DNA of 64,000 nt from Poecilobothrus nobilitatus (taxonomy: Eukaryota > Arthropoda > Insecta > Diptera > Dolichopodidae): assembly GCA_947095535.1 (NCBI GenBank), contig OX352774.1:235811825-235875824 (forward strand). Reading direction: 5' to 3'. This document shows, in pieces, positions 10,942 through 21,244 of the stretch. How positions within the stretch are numbered: position 1 is the first letter of the stretch; each line of letters opens with the position of its first letter. Made by a program: the position numbers and the translations under genes. The notes below the pieces were generated by a model. The model saw only the letters and a program-made list of their open reading frames with translations. It made no database searches and was not told the origin of the DNA.

Positions 10942-13819
10942 AAAAAAAAAAAGTTGGATCAACGATTATTGTTGGATTATTGTTAAATTGTGCTAGATAA
11001 TTCTAAAAATAAATTTATTTGTTTTGGAAAATAATTATAAATTGTTTTTGGACAGAATAAAAACACTAAGCTTGCTGTAAAAAAACAAATTTTTAATGAT
11101 TTATTTAAATTAAACTCAGCGTGACATCATTGAATTATTAAAAATACTTTGAAAGTCAATTTCAAGTTAAAGAAAATCAATAATTTGCATTCAAACACAT
11201 GTGATGACAACTAGGTTGAATGAATTGTAAATATTGTTGCTTAAAAAATTTAATCTAAAAATCTGTAAAATAGTTATAGCTAAGCTACACATATTGTTTG
11301 CATTTAAAATAAGTAGGATGACATTCATTTTATTGCAACATATCCGAATTTAAAATTAAATTGTATTGTTCAAGTTTTATTTTATTGTAATTTGAAAATT
11401 AAGAGTATATTTATAAACTATTGGAACATGATTCCATTTTATAAAATCTTACTATATTTTTACTTTGCAAAAGATTTACCTTACTAAAATGGAATTTAAA
11501 TCTTGCGCCTTATATGCTGCAATTTTATCAGCTTGAAACATTTTTTTTTTTCAAAAATATAAAGGTGCGTATAATTAAATTTTATTACATTTCTCAACTT
11601 ATACTTGTTTGATTGTTGATCCTCTTATTTTTTATCAAAAAAAAAAAAAACCACAACAAAATAAAAACAAATATCATTTTGCTTTTAACAGAATTAATAC
11701 AATTATATATATTTTTTATTTTAAAATATTTTACCACCTTCCATTAACTCTTATTGAATCTATTAATCTACCTGTCTAGAATTTTTCATCACCAATCTTA
11801 AAAATTTATGAGATGTGCAATAAAAAAAAAAAAATTATTTTATATTAAAATATAGATTTAGATAAAAAAAAAAAAATTAAAAGCCAAATAAGCTAAAAGC
11901 ATGTGGTTCTGTATACTCAAGTTTATGTTTACGTTTGTAAAAATTAAAAAATACGAATACATATATTCCTTCCTTTACATTATAAAAATAGAAGACATTT
12001 AAATTTTCCTTTTTAAACTCTTGACTTTAAAGGAATAAAATGGATATGTATGATAAGAGAAAAGTAAACAATATGTAGGTACAGTATTGTATAGAAATTT
12101 TATTTGTAAAATAATAATTTTTATCCCAAAGCAACAGATACAGATTCATATGGTATAAATAATAGGTATCATAGTATAATATTATAGAGTGGCCAAATGA
12201 TTCTATGTCTACAATAGTATAGTATAAAGTTGCAAATTAACATTAAAAATAAAATGCAATGCAATATCTTTTTCTTGACTTTCACGATTTTTGCTGGCTA
12301 CTTTAAAAAACCTTGAAAAACTGTAATAAATCTCTGATAGAAAAAATAAATAGATATAATCATGTTTTAATATATTGATGCATTAACTTTTTGACAAGGA
12401 GCTTGAACTCCTCGAAGGGAGTTCGCTGATTGAAGGGAATGGTGTCATAATTCTAAAAAAAAAATTACAAAATTCCAAACAATGGATAAAAAGTAATTAA
12501 AAAAAAAAAATCCATAAGGCTTTTCTAATTTTATGGACTATATAACTACATAATATGCATGTAAAAAATAATTCGAAGAAATTTTATAAGTGGTTTTAAA
12601 ATTTAAGGTATTTCCTTTTTCCAGAAAATGTATATATTATATATGTACGTATGTGTATGCGAGATTCTGAATTAGGAGGAATTTTATAGTCTGTCACAAA
12701 ATCAGGATTTCATCAATTTGTTAAGCAGGATCGGCAACTCCCACTATTTAAAATGTTTACCATTAAATTATTAATTTTAGGATTTTTTTTTTGGATTTTT
12801 TTTTTGGCGATTTTTCTCCTAGAATTGCAATTTTTGGAATTATGTAAATGGTATATTGGCAATAGAATTTTTTTATTTGAATTTTGCACCCAACCCTTGT
12901 TGAAGAGGAATAGTCCGTGTTTAAGATGAAAAAATCAGATATCATTTAAAATAGAAATAAATGAAACTTTTATGAAATTTCATATGTATCACAATTAGTA
13001 TAGTCTTTAATTGAAAAACTTTTTCGACTAATTTTGATTATTTGATCAAAAAAATTTGCTGTTCCTATAAATGCATTTTAATTTCATGTTACTCATTTTA
13101 TATTCTTATAACGGTAAAAAAGCTTCATTTTAATTTTAAATAAAGCTAAATTTAGTTAGTAGCTCTATAAACTTTTTTAAAGTTATAGCTTTAAAATTAA
13201 TTTTTAAAGGCAATCTGGTAACTTTTTTTTAATATAAAATTCATAACAAGTCAAAAATTGTTAATGTTGCAATATTTCGTTGTGATATTTTATAGAACAC
13301 GATGCTTTATATTATATGTTTATGTGTATGTATATGTGTTTGTTTGTTCTTTGATATGCGTATATTAAAAATAAATTGAAACAAAAGGAACGGTAAAATG
13401 AAAACTGAAAATAAAATGAAAAATGAGTTTTTTTTTTAATTTTAATTTTAATTTTTTTATTTTCTTTTTTTGGAAAATATACTGTGACGTCAACACATTT
13501 TTTTTTTTTTATTTTGATATTTTTGAAATTCGTTTAATGAAAAATTATGCCATAAAATAAATTATAGAATGAATGCTTCTTTGAATGCAATTTTCCATTT
13601 TTTCTGTTTTCTTACTTTCATTTTTCTATGGAATTTTACAATTTAAATATAGACGTAGGTTTTTCCAATGGATCTGATTCTTTAGAAGTTTTTGTTTTCG
13701 TTAAAATTTGTATGTTTATATAGAAAAGAAACAGAAATAGTTTATAATATTTAATAAGAAAAATAAATAATAATATTGAATGAAATTAGTACAGAAAATG
13801 AAAAAAATTAAAGCAGAAT
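10942..13819. other. AT-rich stretch with one dispersed-repeat fragment
   Basis: At 12617-12690 a fragment matches the repeat cluster at 27230-27293: CCAGAA, then a TATATGTA tract, then GATTCTGAATTAGGAGGAATTTTATAG. A small perfect hairpin, GAACTCC-TCGAAG-GGAGTTC, lies at 12405-12424. Otherwise I see only A/T runs. The minus frame at 12763-12945 is low complexity. Confidence 0.5.
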
Positions 13820-14240
13820 TTAAAACCAAAGGTTTTTTAAACCGTACATTTCCCAAAAGACAATAAAAACACTTTAGAATTGTGATTTATAGCAAAAATT
13901 TATAATATTTTATTTATAAAAAATCGTGAAAAATCAAGAGATACTTTGAAAATATTTGCACAAGTGCCTAAGATACAGGAATATCTGTAAAATCTTGCAA
14001 GATTTTGTTTTCATATAACGGAAAATTTATAAATATTGATTTATAAAGTAAAAAAATCTTCAGTATTTTAGCATTTTTAAAAAAATGTTGAGCAGAATCT
14101 GACTCAACATTTAGGACTTTTAGAACTTTTCCAAATTTTAAGGGCCTGCAGCACCGTAATAGATATATGTCTAGATAAAAACGTTATTCCGCAACATATA
14201 TTTTTGCTTTAGCTTCAACGGTGTAGAATAATTGTAAACA
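13820..14240 (+). repeat. Family B element, degraded and shortened copy
   Basis: Diagnostic pieces appear in family order: AACCAAAGGTTTTTTAAACCGTACATTTCCCAAAAG (split by substitutions) at 13825, GTGCCTAAGATACAGG near 13962, CATATAACGGAAAATTTATAAA near 14011, GGGCCTGCAGCACCGTAAT near 14142, and TCAACGGTGTAGAA followed by TTGTAAACAGACAGACAG near 14215-14250. The right inverted repeat is not recognisable. Confidence 0.6.
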
Positions 14241-15123
14241 GACAGACAGAGGACGGATAAATACGCTAAACTCAACTCAACTCAAAAACACAACTTTTTT
14301 TTTATTATACGCCTGTTTTTAAAAAGACCAAAAAAAGTTTTGCTTATATTTTAAAGGCATTTAATATAGGTGTAATAAAATTGATCTCAATTGGTTAGAA
14401 GAATCTTAAGATACAAATTTTAATTTTAATAATAATTTAATATAATACTGTTAGCGTAATTAACCATATTACAGAATTCGATAATATTTTCTATATAATT
14501 TATTAAAAGATTTTTAAATAAGAATTTAAATAGGTAATAAAGTATAAAATATTTTCTATTTATGTATTAGTTAGTTGCTTTAATAATTTCCAACAAAATT
14601 CTGACTCTATAAAGGTGCATTTAAGCTTCGTCCATAAAATTGTTTTATTCACTTTAAAAAGGGAAGATAGAATGATATTATTTTAATTCTTATGAAAATA
14701 CAATGTGTATGACAAGAACAGTAAATAACATTTATCAGGGATTTTTATTCCCGATTTTCGAAAATATTTAGGATATTTTCTAAAAATTTGGATATATTTT
14801 TAAGATTTGGAAATATTTTTATTTTATTATATACTTCGATGAAGTATAATTTCAGAACATCGTGGCAATATTTTGTCTATACTGGCTACACTGTTTTCTG
14901 TTCAACCTCTTCAAGTGTTACCTATTTTCCGTTTTTTTTTTCGTAAGTACTGCATTTATTTTCCCTTTTGAAAATAAAATGGAAGAAGATAGTTTGGAGG
15001 AATTGGATTTATTTTAAAAGAAAAAAGTAATATGTTATTCAAAACAAAAAAAAAAAAAAAAAAATTAAATTTTAAAATCAAAATAATGAATTTTTTTATC
15101 AAAACTTAAGATAATTTTGACAT
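14241..15123. other. Left flank of the LINE insertion, no gene seen
   Basis: AT-rich sequence with no recognised element. It ends at the left copy of the 17-bp target duplication. Confidence 0.5.
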
Positions 15124-15140
15124 TAAAACAAATGTTGCCA
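15124..15140. repeat. Left target-site duplication of the LINE
   Basis: TAAAACAAATGTTGCCA occurs here and again, without mismatch, at 21245-21261. The preceding and following bases differ, so the match is exactly 17 bp. It abuts the predicted transcription start of the element. The last CA may belong to the element (many I-type elements begin CAGT), which would shorten the duplication to 15 bp. Confidence 0.85.
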
Positions 15141-15172
15141 GTTCTCTTTGAACTGTGAAAGTGTAAGGTCGT
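15138..15172 (+). promoter_or_regulatory. Internal Inr-DPE promoter of the LINE
   Basis: CCAGTT at 15138-15143 fits the fly initiator (TCAKTY) with A+1 at 15140. GGTCGT at 15167-15172 fits the downstream promoter element and starts exactly at +28, the required spacing. TATA-less Inr-DPE promoters at the first base are known for I, Jockey, Doc and F elements of Drosophila and let the transcript include its own promoter. Confidence 0.7.
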
Positions 15173-15495
15173 TCACACGAAAAGTGTAGTTCAAATATTC
15201 TTAAAAGTTAAAAAAAAAAAAAAAAAAAAAAAAACAAAAAAAGGAAAAAAATTGAATTAAAATTCATTATTAAATCAAATAGCAATAAAACCAATTATTT
15301 ATTAATTTTTTTTTTTTTTTTTTTCATGGTTTCTAATTTTTAAATTTCTGGCAAGAGAAATAAACAAAATTAATTACAGTCATAAGTAAAATTTGTGTTC
15401 CTAATTAAGTATATAAAAATATAAATAAATATTTAACTTTTGTGCTTGTGAAAATAAATAATATAACTAAACAATAAAAAGACTTAAAAATCAAA

Positions 15496-16701
15496 ATGGG
15501 GGAAAATACCCCCCGCGATGCAGGAGGAGGTTTTATTACCTCTGAAATGCAAAAAGACTTTATTAAAATTGACAAAACAAAAAAACTGAGTAACTCTAAC
15601 CAAGGTGAAAAGTTTTTAATAATGAAAAGAAATGATGAAGATAAAAACATGGCAACTGTTTCTCCATTTTTACTAAAAAAAGTTGTAAATGGCATTGCAG
15701 GTGAAGTCCATACCTGCGCAAAACTTCGAAACGGCACGGTACTTATTAAAACAAAAAATGTACTTCAAGCTAAAAAACTCATTCAAATTACGCAGATTGA
15801 AAGAAGTATTAGAGTTATTGTAGAGGAAAATAAGAATTTAAATGAAGCAAGAGGTGTAGTGTTCTGCCCTGACTTCAAATCACTCTCTGACGAGGAAATC
15901 CTCTCTGAAATGAAAGAACAGAATATTATTGAAATTAAAAGATTTAAAAAACAAGTAGATGGCAAATCAGAAGACAGTGGATTATATTGTTTAAGATTTG
16001 CAATGTCGAAAATCCCAAATTTCATATTTGTTGGATACCAACGATATGGAGTTCGAGATTATATTCCACCACCCCTACGCTGTAGAAACTGCTTCAAATT
16101 CAATCATTTTGCAGAAAATTGTAAAAATAAAAAAACGTGTCATAATTGTGGAGATGACTATCATCTTCAAGAAGAAAGCGAGAAATGTGACAAGATAGCA
16201 AAATGTATCAATTGTGGCGATGAACATCATGCATTTGACAGGCGATGCCCAAGATTAATGAAAGAAAAAGAAATTAAATTAATCAAGATAAAAGAAAATG
16301 TCAGTATCAGGGAAGCGATAAAAATTTACAATATCAGAAATCCACAGTTACAGTCATTTTCAAAAGTAGCAGCACAAGCTAAATGTAAATGCAAATGTAC
16401 ATGTACAAGTCCAACTACAAAAGAAGTGGAAGAAACAAATACGGAAGATAAAAATACAGAGAGTATTATTAGTACTATTTTAAGTCAAAAACCTGAAACT
16501 ACTGATAGCTTTAAAGTTAAAGAAATAGGTAAAAATAAGGTAATTTTATCAAAAAAAATAAATAATAGACAAAAACGAAACATTAAAAAGACTATTCTAA
16601 GTAATGCTCAAAAAAAGAAAAGAATTGTAAATTCAGAAACTGATCCAATGTTAGTAAGCCTAGGTGAAAGCCTGGAAGACTCAGAATCAGTTGATGAATA
16701 A
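15496..16701 (+). CDS. LINE ORF1: gag-like nucleic-acid-binding protein with three zinc knuckles
   Basis: The predicted protein has 401 residues. Proteins of this type bind the element RNA, form ribonucleoprotein particles and help carry it to the nucleus. Residues 1-60 are polar and lysine-rich. Residues about 61-190 resemble the conserved block that precedes the knuckles in I and Jockey gag proteins. Three CCHC knuckles follow: C196-C199-H204-C209 (CX2CX4HX4C), C215-C218-H223-C231 (a wide CX2CX4HX7C) and C237-C240-H245-C251 (CX2CX4HX5C). The GDEHHAFDRRCP string in the third is typical of the family. A short CKCKCTC cluster lies near residue 300, and the C-terminus is basic. The start ATG lies in TCAAAATGG and no upstream in-frame ATG was noted. 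The stop TAA overlaps the ORF2 start. Function is inferred from the family; the knuckles are seen directly. Confidence 0.93.
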   Translation: MGENTPRDAGGGFITSEMQKDFIKIDKTKKLSNSNQGEKFLIMKRNDEDKNMATVSPFLLKKVVNGIAGEVHTCAKLRNGTVLIKTKNVLQAKKLIQITQIERSIRVIVEENKNLNEARGVVFCPDFKSLSDEEILSEMKEQNIIEIKRFKKQVDGKSEDSGLYCLRFAMSKIPNFIFVGYQRYGVRDYIPPPLRCRNCFKFNHFAENCKNKKTCHNCGDDYHLQEESEKCDKIAKCINCGDEHHAFDRRCPRLMKEKEIKLIKIKENVSIREAIKIYNIRNPQLQSFSKVAAQAKCKCKCTCTSPTTKEVEETNTEDKNTESIISTILSQKPETTDSFKVKEIGKNKVILSKKINNRQKRNIKKTILSNAQKKKRIVNSETDPMLVSLGESLEDSESVDE

Positions 16702-19700
16702 AAAAACTAGTATTGTTCAGTGGAATTGTGATGGACTTTACTCCCATTTAGACGAATTTAAGTTAATTATTAATAAATATAATCCATATGTTTTATGTTT
16801 GCAAGAAACAAAATTTAAATGTAATCATAAACCAAAAATGAATAATTTTCAAATCTTTTATAAAAATTTAATTTCTGATACTGTAGCTCACGGGGGGGTA
16901 GCGGTGTATGTTAAAAATGGAATTAGTTGTGAAGAAATAGATCTTGTTACAAATCTACAAGCTGTTGCAGTAAAAATATATTTTCCACTTAAATTTATAA
17001 TTTGTAATGTTTATTTGCCTGGTGAAAAGAATATTAAGTTTGAAGAACTAGAAAATTTAATTAAAAATTTTGATTGCCCTTACTTTTTGTTGGGTGATTT
17101 TAATTCTCACAACAAATTATGGGGTTCGAAAACTACAGACAAAAGAGGGAAACTAATTGAAAAATTAATTGACACTTATTTTTTAAATATCTTTAATAAT
17201 GGCAATCCAACGCATTTTAGTTTCGGCTATAAAACCTTTAGCGCAATTGACGTCACTTTGGGTACTCCAGCTTTACAAAACTACTTTTCCTGGGAGGTTG
17301 AAGAGGATTTTCATAGTAGTGATCATAATCCTATTATAATGGAAATGATGGGATATAATAATAGTTTTGGTAGTAAGGATAAGTGGAATTTAAAAAAGGC
17401 TGACTGGGAGCTATTCCGAACCGAATTAAAATTAGAACAAAAACAGTATAAAAATATAAATCAACACGAACAATATATAACGTCATCTATTATTAGAGCT
17501 GCTCAGAAGTCAATCCCATTACAAAATTCTAGTAGTTTAATCAGGAAAGTTCCATGGTGGAATGTAAATATTAAGCAAGCAATCAGAAAACGTAAGTCGC
17601 TATTCAGAAAATACAAAAGTTCTCTAAAGTTAGAGGATTTTAAAAAATTTATTGAGGCAAAATATGAAGTCAGAAAATTGATTAGACACTACAAAAGGCA
17701 ATCTTGGCAAAACTTTGTACAAAAAATAAACAGCAAAACCACAACATCAGAAGTTTTTAATCAAATCCGAAAAATAAATGGAAAATCTAGAGGTAATGAA
17801 ATTACATCCCTTTTAGAGAACGGTGAAATAGTTACAGATAAAAGCAAAATATGTGAAAGCTTGTCCAACCATTTTTGTAAAATGTCGAGTTCGGAAAATT
17901 ATGAAAGAAATTTCTTACGGTATAAAATGAGAATAGAGCAAAAATCTTTGTCTATTTCGTCCTCGTCTAATGAGATATATAATAAATGCTTTTCAATTGA
18001 GGAACTTGAAAACGTATTGAAAGATTGCAAAGGCAGCTCACCGGGACCTGATATGGTACATTATGAAATGCTCAAACAATTAGATATAAGCGGGAAAAAA
18101 ATTATACTAGACTTATATAACAAAATATGGGTAATGGGAGACTTCCCTGAAAATTGGAGAAAAGTTAACATAATTCCCATCCAAAAAAATAATAAAGATT
18201 CGAAAAATGTCAACAACTATAGACCAATCTCCCTTTCTAGTTGTATTTGTAAGGTATTAGAACGGATTGTTAACAAAAGACTCTCTTGGATTTTAGAAAA
18301 AGAGAATATTCTATCGATATACCAATCTGGATTTCGGAAAATGAGATCAACTCACGATAATCTTTCTTATTTTGAAACAGAAATAATGAAAGCATTCTCA
18401 AGCAATAAATTCTTAATATCTATCTTTTTCGATTTAGAAAAGGCATATGATATGACATGGAGAAGACTTGTTATAGATGAACTCATTAAAATAGGACTTA
18501 AAGGAAATTTACTAAAATTTATTTATAACTTTCTAAATGAAAGAAAAATAAGAGTAACTATAGGAAATGAGTCATCGGAAGAAAAAGTAATGGAAAACGG
18601 AATCCCTCAGGGCTCGGTTTTAAGTGTAGTTTTATTCATTGTTGCTATAAATAGTATAACAAAAAAAATTAGAGATCCGGTTAAGTATATGATATATGCT
18701 GACGATATCGCAATGTTTGTTGCAGGGAAAAATGTTAATAAGATTAAAAAAATTTTGCAAACAAATTTAAATAAACTCAGTAATTGGTGTAAACAAACTG
18801 GATTTAAATTTTCTAAAAACAAAACAGTTGCCATGCTTTTTTTTAGAAAAAATAAAAATATCAGTTGTCCAGATTTGTATATAGAATCTCAAAAATTAAC
18901 ATATGTAGATAAATTTAAATTTTTAGGAATGACCTTTGATAAAAGACTAAGATGGTCAGAACATATTAATGAAATAAAGGCTAGGGCTAGTAGAAGTTTG
19001 AATATTTTAAAAATGTTGAGTCACAGTAGCTACGGTTCTGATAGAAAAATGTTATTACGGCTTCTTAACACTCTAACTCTTCCAATAATTGACTATGGAA
19101 GTTTTATATATAATTCTGCTAATGTTAGTACCCTTAAGGTATTAAACAGTATTCTAAATACGGGAGTGCGCGTTTCAACAGGAGCATTTAGAACCAGTCC
19201 AATCAATAGTTTATTAGTTGAAGCTGCTCAGCTACCTCTTACTTTAAGGAGGGAAAAACAAATGCTAAAATATAGAATAAAACTCTATTCTTTTTCTAAC
19301 CACTCATTATCAAAATTTATAAATGATGATTTTCTATTTAATAAATTAAAATCAAAGAAAAATAATTATCAACCATGTTTTGTAAGAATTAAAAAAGCTT
19401 TGCTAGAAAAAAAACTAATCACAACAGGAACAAAAATAGAAAAACAAAAGTTTCAAAAACAACCTCCATGGTATTTAAATAATGTAGAAATTGACATATC
19501 TCTCAGTTCAAGGAAAAAACAAGAAACGACAAAAGAAGAGTTTCAAAAACTCTTTATAGAAAAAATTCAACAAAAATTTAGATATTTTCAAACAGTTTAT
19601 ACTGACGGTTCCGTTATACAAAATGAAACAGGGTGTGCCTTCACTATAGGATCATTTCATAAAATGTACCATCTACCCACAAATACCACTATATTTTCAG

Positions 19701-20395
19701 CTGAACTTTATGCAATATTTAAATCAATTCAATACATAAACTTTAATTTTACGCATAAAAACTTTATTATATGTTCAGATTCTATAAGTAGCTTGCTTAC
19801 TTTGAAGCAGTTATATCCAGTCCATCCAATTGCTCAGAATATAAAAGACCTTTTACAGGGTAGAACAAATAACATTCAGTTTCTCTGGATACCTAGCCAT
19901 TGCAGTTTGGAGGGAAATGAGAGGGTTGACGAGTTGGCAAAAAATTCAGTTCATGAACCATACCACAATGAATGCTGCATATATTATAAAGATATTTTTC
20001 CAAGCATAAATAAAATAATTTGGCAAGAAAATGATCAAATATGGAAAAATACTACGAATAATAAACTAAGAATGATAAAAGATAGTGTAAAAAAATGGAA
20101 AACAATAGATGAACTTTCACGGAAAGACTCAATTATTTTAACAAGACTTAGAATAGGCCACACAAAGTTGACACATAGTTACTTATTCAAAAATCCAGTC
20201 ATAACTCCAAAATGCATTTGCGTCTCAGATCAATTGGTTAGCATTGAACATATATTTAACTCATGTCCAATATATGAAAGGCAAAAACGACTCTATAATA
20301 TTGAAAATGTAAAAATACTAGGGTTAGATAATCACAATTCCAATGAAGTAATACTGAAATTTTTACATAAAGTGAAATTATACAATCTATTATAG
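16694..20395 (+). CDS. LINE ORF2: APE endonuclease, reverse transcriptase, RNase H polyprotein
   Basis: This polyprotein nicks target DNA and copies the element RNA from the nick. From the ATG at 16694 it has 1,233 residues. The frame is open from 16664, but the endonuclease fold begins just after 16694, so I chose that start. Endonuclease: N11 (WNCDGL), E38 (LQETKF), D135 and N137 (GDFN), D186, D210 and H211 (SDHNP). Reverse transcriptase: D580 (FDLEKAYD), GIPQGS 636-641, YADD 668-671. RNase H: D971 (YTDGS), E1004 (SAELYAI), D1029 (CSDS), H1069 and D1079, the full DEDD set. C-terminal C1174-C1176-H1186-C1191 (CX1CX9HX4C). The 8-nt overlap with ORF1 (ATGAATAA) suggests translation by termination and reinitiation; ORF2 is in the +1 frame relative to ORF1. 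No stop or frameshift is seen. Confidence 0.95.
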   Translation: MNKKTSIVQWNCDGLYSHLDEFKLIINKYNPYVLCLQETKFKCNHKPKMNNFQIFYKNLISDTVAHGGVAVYVKNGISCEEIDLVTNLQAVAVKIYFPLKFIICNVYLPGEKNIKFEELENLIKNFDCPYFLLGDFNSHNKLWGSKTTDKRGKLIEKLIDTYFLNIFNNGNPTHFSFGYKTFSAIDVTLGTPALQNYFSWEVEEDFHSSDHNPIIMEMMGYNNSFGSKDKWNLKKADWELFRTELKLEQKQYKNINQHEQYITSSIIRAAQKSIPLQNSSSLIRKVPWWNVNIKQAIRKRKSLFRKYKSSLKLEDFKKFIEAKYEVRKLIRHYKRQSWQNFVQKINSKTTTSEVFNQIRKINGKSRGNEITSLLENGEIVTDKSKICESLSNHFCKMSSSENYERNFLRYKMRIEQKSLSISSSSNEIYNKCFSIEELENVLKDCKGSSPGPDMVHYEMLKQLDISGKKIILDLYNKIWVMGDFPENWRKVNIIPIQKNNKDSKNVNNYRPISLSSCICKVLERIVNKRLSWILEKENILSIYQSGFRKMRSTHDNLSYFETEIMKAFSSNKFLISIFFDLEKAYDMTWRRLVIDELIKIGLKGNLLKFIYNFLNERKIRVTIGNESSEEKVMENGIPQGSVLSVVLFIVAINSITKKIRDPVKYMIYADDIAMFVAGKNVNKIKKILQTNLNKLSNWCKQTGFKFSKNKTVAMLFFRKNKNISCPDLYIESQKLTYVDKFKFLGMTFDKRLRWSEHINEIKARASRSLNILKMLSHSSYGSDRKMLLRLLNTLTLPIIDYGSFIYNSANVSTLKVLNSILNTGVRVSTGAFRTSPINSLLVEAAQLPLTLRREKQMLKYRIKLYSFSNHSLSKFINDDFLFNKLKSKKNNYQPCFVRIKKALLEKKLITTGTKIEKQKFQKQPPWYLNNVEIDISLSSRKKQETTKEEFQKLFIEKIQQKFRYFQTVYTDGSVIQNETGCAFTIGSFHKMYHLPTNTTIFSAELYAIFKSIQYINFNFTHKNFIICSDSISSLLTLKQLYPVHPIAQNIKDLLQGRTNNIQFLWIPSHCSLEGNERVDELAKNSVHEPYHNECCIYYKDIFPSINKIIWQENDQIWKNTTNNKLRMIKDSVKKWKTIDELSRKDSIILTRLRIGHTKLTHSYLFKNPVITPKCICVSDQLVSIEHIFNSCPIYERQKRLYNIENVKILGLDNHNSNEVILKFLHKVKLYNLL

Positions 20396-20455
20396 TTTAT
20401 TTATAAAATTGTTAAAAATTTATAAATATAATATTATATATATTGTAATATAAAG

Positions 20456-20490
20456 AATAAAACTAGCTTAAAAAAAAAAAAAAGAAAAAA
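20456..20490 (+). terminator. Proximal poly(A) signal and A-tract of the LINE
   Basis: AATAAA at 20456-20461 is followed, 8 bases later, by an A14-G-A7 tract. This looks like a genuine LINE 3' end 61 nt after the ORF2 stop, yet no copy of the target duplication follows it directly. Confidence 0.65.
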
Positions 20491-21223
20491 AGACTAATTT
20501 CAGGTTTTTTGCTCGTACAAAAATATTATTTTTGTTTTGTAATTTAATTTAATAATTTATACCTGCTATACATATTATAATATATTATATTATAGTTGAT
20601 CATTATCTCTATGTTTTTTTTTGCTCTTTCATTTTTATTTATTTTTTTTTTTTTTTTCTCTTTCTAACTACAATACCATATTTTGTTAAGAATAACAGAT
20701 AAATGTAATTGTGATTAAAATCAAAAACAAGAGGAAAAAAAGAAGAAAAAATACAAAAATATGTTACATACAATATGTGACACACAATAAAAATACAATA
20801 AAATAGAATAAAATAAAAATATACCATGCTTCATAAAAATTTGAAAATAATTAATAATTATTGATTGATAAAATTAGTGATTGATTAAAAGATAAAAATA
20901 AAAATAATTGATATTGATTGTTAAAAATTTATTTAAGAAGTACAGTTTTAAATAATATGTATTTATAATAGAAAACAAAAAATGAAAAAATTTAATTTGA
21001 AAAGAAAAAAAAAAAATTTTTATGTTTGTGGTTTTTACATATCTATTGTATGTATTATCATTTTGTTTATTAAACTTATTAGAATATATTATATTATTAT
21101 ATGTACATATATATTAATATTAATATGTATATAAGAAAAAAAAAAAATATTTTAGTTGAAAAAAAAAAAAAAAAAAAAACATTGTAAATAGGGCTTATAA
21201 AACCTTTCTGTGTTGAAAGTCCC
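20491..21223 (+). other. Extra sequence between the A-tract and the right target duplication
   Basis: About 730 nt of non-coding AT-rich sequence lie inside the two duplication copies but beyond the proximal A-tract. I see no ORF and no match to other repeats in the window. It may be transduced 3' flanking DNA, a long distal 3' UTR, or a later insertion. An A21 run lies at 21159-21179. Confidence 0.5.
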
Positions 21224-21244
21224 AATAAATTTTTTTTAAATAAA
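21224..21244 (+). terminator. Distal poly(A) signal and short TAAA-type tail
   Basis: AATAAA at 21224-21229 is followed by a T run and AAATAAA, directly abutting the right copy of the duplication. This is a plausible end of the retrotransposed RNA. I-type elements end in short TAA-like repeats, which the TAAATAAATAAAA string resembles. Confidence 0.55.

Larger units (their letters stand above)
15139..21244 (+). mobile_element. Full-length I-clade non-LTR retrotransposon with both ORFs intact
   Basis: The layout is a 5' UTR of about 355 nt, ORF1 (gag-like, three zinc knuckles), ORF2 (APE, RT, RNase H, CCHC), and a 3' region. An RNase H domain behind the RT, an opening VQWNCDGL endonuclease motif and a QGSVLSVVLF RT motif are typical of the I group and not of Jockey, which lacks RNase H. 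Clade placement comes from motifs only. Both frames are uninterrupted and all catalytic residues I can place are present, so the copy is young or potentially active. The two target-site copies bracket it. The 3' end is ambiguous: a poly(A) signal and A-tract lie at 20456-20490, but the right duplication is at 21245. The 5' UTR contains long A and T runs (15210-15234 and 15306-15324). Confidence 0.9.

Noticed and set aside
10760..10996. 78-codon frame on the plus strand
   Set aside because: It crosses a minus-strand SINE copy and a poly(A) run.
15405..16198. Minus-strand frames (15405-15737, 15783-16025) and plus frame 15998-16198
   Set aside because: Shadows of LINE ORF1 in other frames.
18607..18834. 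75-codon minus-strand frame
   Set aside because: Shadow of the reverse transcriptase region of LINE ORF2.
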